Assembly (NCBI RefSeq): GCF_017254845.1
Contig: NZ_JAFKCU010000001.1
Coordinates: forward strand, 1-64,000
From: Algoriphagus pacificus
GTDB lineage: Bacteria > Bacteroidota > Bacteroidia > Cytophagales > Cyclobacteriaceae
DNA: 64,000 nucleotides
Reading direction: 5' to 3'
Shown here: piece after piece, positions 60,266 through 64,000 of the stretch
Position numbering within the stretch: the first letter of the stretch is position 1
How the letters are laid out: each line of letters begins with the position of its first letter
Position numbers and translations under genes: made by a program
Notes under the pieces: generated by a model
The model's database searches: none
Seen by the model: only the letters and a program-made list of their open reading frames with translations
Told to the model about the DNA's origin: nothing

Positions 60266-61423
60266 TTAATCTTCCCAATAATCTGGTTTAACATTTGATC
60301 CTCTGAGGGTGCAATCGGTACATCTTCTCTCTGCTTTCCTAAACCCAATCGGTTCATAACAGGTATCGCAATAAATCGGAATAGCCGGAGTATAGCTCCC
60401 AGTTTTAAATGCAGACTCATAATCTGGGATTTCAACTGTATCCCCTTCTGCAATACAACCAAAATAATCCTCGACCTCAGCAACTCCCCAAGGAATAACG
60501 TCTCTAAAATCTATCCAGAGTCTTCTTTGCCTTACTGTCCCTAAACTCAAGTAACCAACTACAGGAGCACTCGGATCTTGATCATTCACAAAATTACCTC
60601 CGATATTAGAAGGCAGAGGACTAAAGATCGAGCCTAGATCATCCGTGTTTTTTCTCATCACTTCCCAAAATTCAGAGGCATTTTTATCCAGAGCTTTCTG
60701 GGATATCTCAATAGTATATCGCACCGTCAAACGCTCATCACCACGAGGAATCTGTAAAATTGATTGCCTGAAAACATATTGATCTTCAAAACGGGAGGAA
60801 GTTTCTAATATCAAATCGGAACTGGACACTTCCCTATAACACAGATCGGTTCTAAATTCCTCTGTTGCCAAAACAACGGTTTTTCTATCAGGATCATATC
60901 TATACGCCGTGGGGATTTTTGGACGAAAAGCATAAGCTTCTTCAAATGTCCATAGGAAATCATCTGCATTTTGATCTCCTTTTGTGGTTAGATAGACTTC
61001 TACTCCATTTTCGTTTCTCTCGAAACCTACATCGATGATTTCTGGTGTGATAATGGGCTGAATTTGTTCTGAAGAATAAGAGGAGCCATCATTTAAGAAA
61101 ATTTTCAATCGATAAATTTGATCTTCGGGGATGTCCTCGGAAAATTCAAAAGATCCATTTCCTAAAGAAGTCAAAGGGAATTGAGCCCCCGATTCAGATT
61201 CTAAAAATACTGTTCCTTCTGGATAAATCAGCTGAAAATCATCATCAGCATCGATATTTCGCGTATAACTTAAATTCAATATACTCGGAATGCCTTCTGT
61301 ATCCAGATAGCCTTCCACTACCAAAACTTTAAGATCCGTCGGTTCTATTTCAGGATTAAATGGTTCTCTACATGATGCAAGCAACAGTAGAAAAACATAT
61401 AAATATGTGCTTGTTTTCCTCAT
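60266..61423 (-). CDS. DUF4249 family lipoprotein
   Basis: A 385-residue lipoprotein with lipobox LLLLASC (Cys at about residue 18). The DUF4249 pattern is seen in LVVEGYLDTEGIPSILNLSY, and the C-terminal cysteine-rich tail has CDTCYEP and CTDCTLRG. DUF4249 proteins in Bacteroidota are usually encoded beside TonB-dependent receptors, as here, where the receptor stop directly abuts this start. They are thought to be surface-exposed partners of the receptor. The ligand is unknown. Confidence 0.85.
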   Translation of the reverse strand: MRKTSTYLYVFLLLLASCREPFNPEIEPTDLKVLVVEGYLDTEGIPSILNLSYTRNIDADDDFQLIYPEGTVFLESESGAQFPLTSLGNGSFEFSEDIPEDQIYRLKIFLNDGSSYSSEQIQPIITPEIIDVGFERNENGVEVYLTTKGDQNADDFLWTFEEAYAFRPKIPTAYRYDPDRKTVVLATEEFRTDLCYREVSSSDLILETSSRFEDQYVFRQSILQIPRGDERLTVRYTIEISQKALDKNASEFWEVMRKNTDDLGSIFSPLPSNIGGNFVNDQDPSAPVVGYLSLGTVRQRRLWIDFRDVIPWGVAEVEDYFGCIAEGDTVEIPDYESAFKTGSYTPAIPIYCDTCYEPIGFRKAERRCTDCTLRGSNVKPDYWED

Positions 61424-64000
61424 TTAAAACTTGAAATTATAGGTAATGAATGGGATAGGTTTTGCAAAAATAGACAACTGATATCCCCTCAATTTTCCAT
61501 TTTCCGGCACATAATACACTGAATACGGGTTACTTCTTCCAAGTAGGTTATATACCCCGAAAGACCAAGAAGCATGTGCTGGTTTATTGACCTTATGGTT
61601 TCCTTCCAGGTTCACAGAAAAATCCATTCTGAAATAATCCGGGATTCTGTAGGCATTTCTTTCTGAGAAATAAACTCTTTCAGACCCAGCATAATCAAAC
61701 TTTGAAATCGGCAGTGTGATAGGTCTACCCGTGCTATAGTTTAGATTAAGAGAAGTATTGATCCTTCTACTCAACTCATAATTTGCCACAAATACCAAAT
61801 GGTGTGGTTGGTCAAAATTGCTGGAATAATATTCTCCCTTATTGATTTTTTCTACACTTGGCTCATCTGATGTCTTCATCAGAGATCTTGAATAGGTATA
61901 GGAAATCGATCCTTTAAGCAAGCCAGTATTTTTCTTTAATAGAAGTTCAACACCATATGCTTTGCCTTTAGAATTAAGCACATCTTGTTCGATATCCTCA
62001 TTGAGAACAATCTTAGCTCCAGATCGATAATCAAGGAGATTATTCATGTATCGATAATAAACTTCAGTAGAAAACTCAAGTGTATTTCTGGCGAAATTTT
62101 GATAATAACCAACAGAGCCTTGACCCCCGATCTGAGGTTTGATAAAGCTATCACTAAGCTTCCAACTGTCAGTTGGAGAAATGGATGAGGAGTTTGATAA
62201 TAAGTGAATATTTTGTCGCATGGTGTTAAAACCAAACTTCACAGAAGATCTATTTCCCAAAGTATACCTGCCCGAAACCCTAAATTCAGGTCCATGATAA
62301 GTCTGGATAGTCTCACCTTTTCCAAATGTCTCTTCACCGATCACATTACTTTCAGTAATTGGAGCGCCCTCCACATATTGGTTAATGGTCATTGGGCCTA
62401 AGAACTGATAGAGCATGTATCTTCCACCGTAGCTTACCGAAAACTGCTCGCTTATGGTAAATTCATCACCGAAATAGATTGAAATTTCATTCGCTTTCTC
62501 TTCACTCAGTTGTTGCTCAATGACGATAGATTCAGGACCATAGGGTTTATTGCTTCCAGGATTGATATCATACTGAATTCCATGAGCCCCAAATTTGAAA
62601 ATATGATTTTCAGCTTTTCTATATTCAAAATCCGCTCTTACGAAAAGTTGATTCACATCAAATCCGAAATTGAAAGAATTAAGGGGATTATCCTGTCCGA
62701 TAATTCCAAATTCATAACTGTCTTTACCTACTGTAAACTTCCCTTCTAATTGGTCATTGAAATAATGCTTCCATCCCAGCGCAAGATTAAGGTTCTGATA
62801 AGAATACGTCGTATCTAAATCAAACTGGAAGTCATCCTTACTGAAATAAGAAGTGAATTCGAGAATGTTTTTATCGTCGATTTGATGTTGAATATTGGCA
62901 TTGATGTCATAGAAAGCGATGTTGCTTCCTTTGAGATCGGCTTCGTCTTCCAAAAGCTTTAAAGCCCAATCTGAATAAGTCGTCCTTCCTCCTATCGCAA
63001 AGTTTGTTTTCTTTCCAATAGGCCCTTCAAAACCCAATCGACTTGTAAGAATTCCTATTCCTCCAGACCCACTGAATTTTTCCTTCGTTCCAAATTTTGG
63101 ATCCACTTGAAGCACTGAAGATAATCTACCTCCATAATTGACTGGAATAGAACCTTTATATAGCTCTACTCCAGAAACTACATCGGCATTAAATGCTGAG
63201 AAAAAGCCGAAAGCATGTGTTGGGTTAAAGACTGTTGAATTCCCGTAAAGGATCAGGTTTTGATCGGCAGCCCCTCCTCTTACATTAAATCCTGTAGTAG
63301 CCTCTCCAACTGTATTTACACCTGGCATGGTCAATACCCCTCGCAAAACATCAACCTCACCCATTACAGCAGGGAGTCTCTTTACTTCTGCAATAGTGAT
63401 AGATTGAACGCCCATGTCCAGTTTATTCACATTAGATAAAGCTCCAGAGCTTACCACAACTTCATCAAGTGAAAGGACATTTTCTGCAATACTCATATTC
63501 AAGACGCCATCCCCGCGAAGCTCTATCTGTCTTTGCTCTTGGAAACCTCCAATATTTTGAATCCAAATCGTGTGACGTCCTTTGGGTAACTTCAATTGGT
63601 ATCTACCATCCTTATCCGTAGCAACTTGGGTGAAATTCACTTTTTCAAGTACGATGGCACCGTTCATTGGGCTACCTGACTCTATACTTGAAATAACACC
63701 ACGTAAAGTTGCTGTGGAAGATTCTGGATTGTCGGTAGCTTTTCCGATTACAAAACGTTTGTTTTTATCAAATGCTCCAAGAGTGTCACTCGCATTTACT
63801 TCTAACTCTTGTCTTTCTCTTACCAAAAAATAATCTAAAGGGAAATCAGTTACTATTTTTGTTCCTTTTGAAACCCAGATTCGCTGCGAGCTATCAATGG
63901 TATAAGTCAAACCAGAATTAGCAAAAATCTGATCCAAAACTAACCTGAGTTCAGTATCAGATGCCTGAAGGTTTACCTGGAGATTATCGACATCCTCCTT
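61424..64000 (-). CDS. TonB-dependent receptor with secretin/STN and carboxypeptidase-like domains, 5' end outside the window
   Basis: The reading frame stays open to the window edge: upstream codons give NLQVNLQASDTELRLVLDQ, so the gene is cut at its 5' end. Visible are an STN domain, a CarboxypepD_reg-like domain (about ATLRGVISSIESGSPMNGAI), a plug (about VDVLRGVLTMPGVNTVGEA onward, including GFNVRGGAADQNLILYG) and a long outer membrane beta-barrel. It imports a nutrient or signal molecule using TonB energy. The STN domain suggests it can signal through a FecR-like anti-sigma factor. The stop adjoins the DUF4249 start. Confidence 0.93.
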   Translation of the reverse strand, partial: KEDVDNLQVNLQASDTELRLVLDQIFANSGLTYTIDSSQRIWVSKGTKIVTDFPLDYFLVRERQELEVNASDTLGAFDKNKRFVIGKATDNPESSTATLRGVISSIESGSPMNGAIVLEKVNFTQVATDKDGRYQLKLPKGRHTIWIQNIGGFQEQRQIELRGDGVLNMSIAENVLSLDEVVVSSGALSNVNKLDMGVQSITIAEVKRLPAVMGEVDVLRGVLTMPGVNTVGEATTGFNVRGGAADQNLILYGNSTVFNPTHAFGFFSAFNADVVSGVELYKGSIPVNYGGRLSSVLQVDPKFGTKEKFSGSGGIGILTSRLGFEGPIGKKTNFAIGGRTTYSDWALKLLEDEADLKGSNIAFYDINANIQHQIDDKNILEFTSYFSKDDFQFDLDTTYSYQNLNLALGWKHYFNDQLEGKFTVGKDSYEFGIIGQDNPLNSFNFGFDVNQLFVRADFEYRKAENHIFKFGAHGIQYDINPGSNKPYGPESIVIEQQLSEEKANEISIYFGDEFTISEQFSVSYGGRYMLYQFLGPMTINQYVEGAPITESNVIGEETFGKGETIQTYHGPEFRVSGRYTLGNRSSVKFGFNTMRQNIHLLSNSSSISPTDSWKLSDSFIKPQIGGQGSVGYYQNFARNTLEFSTEVYYRYMNNLLDYRSGAKIVLNEDIEQDVLNSKGKAYGVELLLKKNTGLLKGSISYTYSRSLMKTSDEPSVEKINKGEYYSSNFDQPHHLVFVANYELSRRINTSLNLNYSTGRPITLPISKFDYAGSERVYFSERNAYRIPDYFRMDFSVNLEGNHKVNKPAHASWSFGVYNLLGRSNPYSVYYVPENGKLRGYQLSIFAKPIPFITYNFKF

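Noticed and set aside
1-64000. CRISPR arrays, tRNA genes, prophage, integrases, restriction-modification or abortive-infection genes
   Set aside because: No array-like spaced repeats, cloverleaf-type sequence or proteins of these families could be recognised anywhere in the window.

Overview
The window is about 64 kb of chromosome from a Bacteroidota bacterium, most likely order Cytophagales (Cyclobacteriaceae or Algoriphagus-like). The case rests on: Bacteroidota-type promoters (TTTG, 19-20 bp, TAnnTTTG) at several positions; a type IX secretion C-terminal sorting domain and a PorD-like protein; a TonB-dependent receptor paired with a DUF4249 lipoprotein; the Bacteroidota-type RpoZ; DUF2480 and DUF5723 proteins; an E1 alpha/beta fusion; and a moderately AT-rich composition. 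The genus is inference. Almost everything is ordinary chromosomal content. I see no prophage, integrase, CRISPR array, toxin-antitoxin pair or defence island.

Left edge (1-383): the minus-strand reverse complement reads through a leader with tandem promoters and a boxA-like element into the first bases of a 16S rRNA, so an rRNA operon begins here and runs off the window. 384-9.1 kb: an rpmH-rnpA-S41 protease-tsaB-DUF2480 minus-strand operon, a divergent M61 peptidase, and an active/inactive pair of M16 peptidases. 9.2-16 kb: adenosine kinase-like PfkB kinase, GNAT-like protein, MORN-repeat protein, RimO, the decayed end of a GxxExxY gene between CGCAAAG-type repeats, and a glycosidase-like protein. 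16-23 kb: fused 2-oxoacid dehydrogenase E1, DUF5723 protein, a Tat-exported GH5 enzyme, a small putative barrel protein and a lipoprotein.

23-31 kb: an efflux operon with one adaptor and two different RND permeases, then an RlpA-like protein. 31-37 kb: a DUF4221-like lipoprotein and SbcD-SbcC. 37-40.8 kb: a MarR regulator, YceI, a VOC ring-cleaving dioxygenase and a carboxylesterase, resembling the quinone-response mhq system, with a matching operator-like palindrome before marR and before yceI; then another hydrolase. 40.8-49.4 kb: amidohydrolase, FabI, and a single-promoter housekeeping operon bamD-rpoZ-coaBC-porD-recN, then a T9SS cargo-like protein. 49.5-54.1 kb: OstA/LptA-like protein divergent from tilS-cNMP-binding protein, then mdh. 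54.2-58.7 kb: a 901-residue membrane-anchored protein of unknown function and an MscS channel. 58.7-64 kb: a TonB-dependent receptor (5' end cut by the window), DUF4249 lipoprotein and an MG2/plug-like protein in one operon.

The best leads for something undescribed are modest: the shared MarR operator, a possible small RNA ending at an orphan terminator upstream of the E1 gene, the GxxExxY remnant, and the third gene of the receptor operon. I did not find a convincing new multi-gene system.
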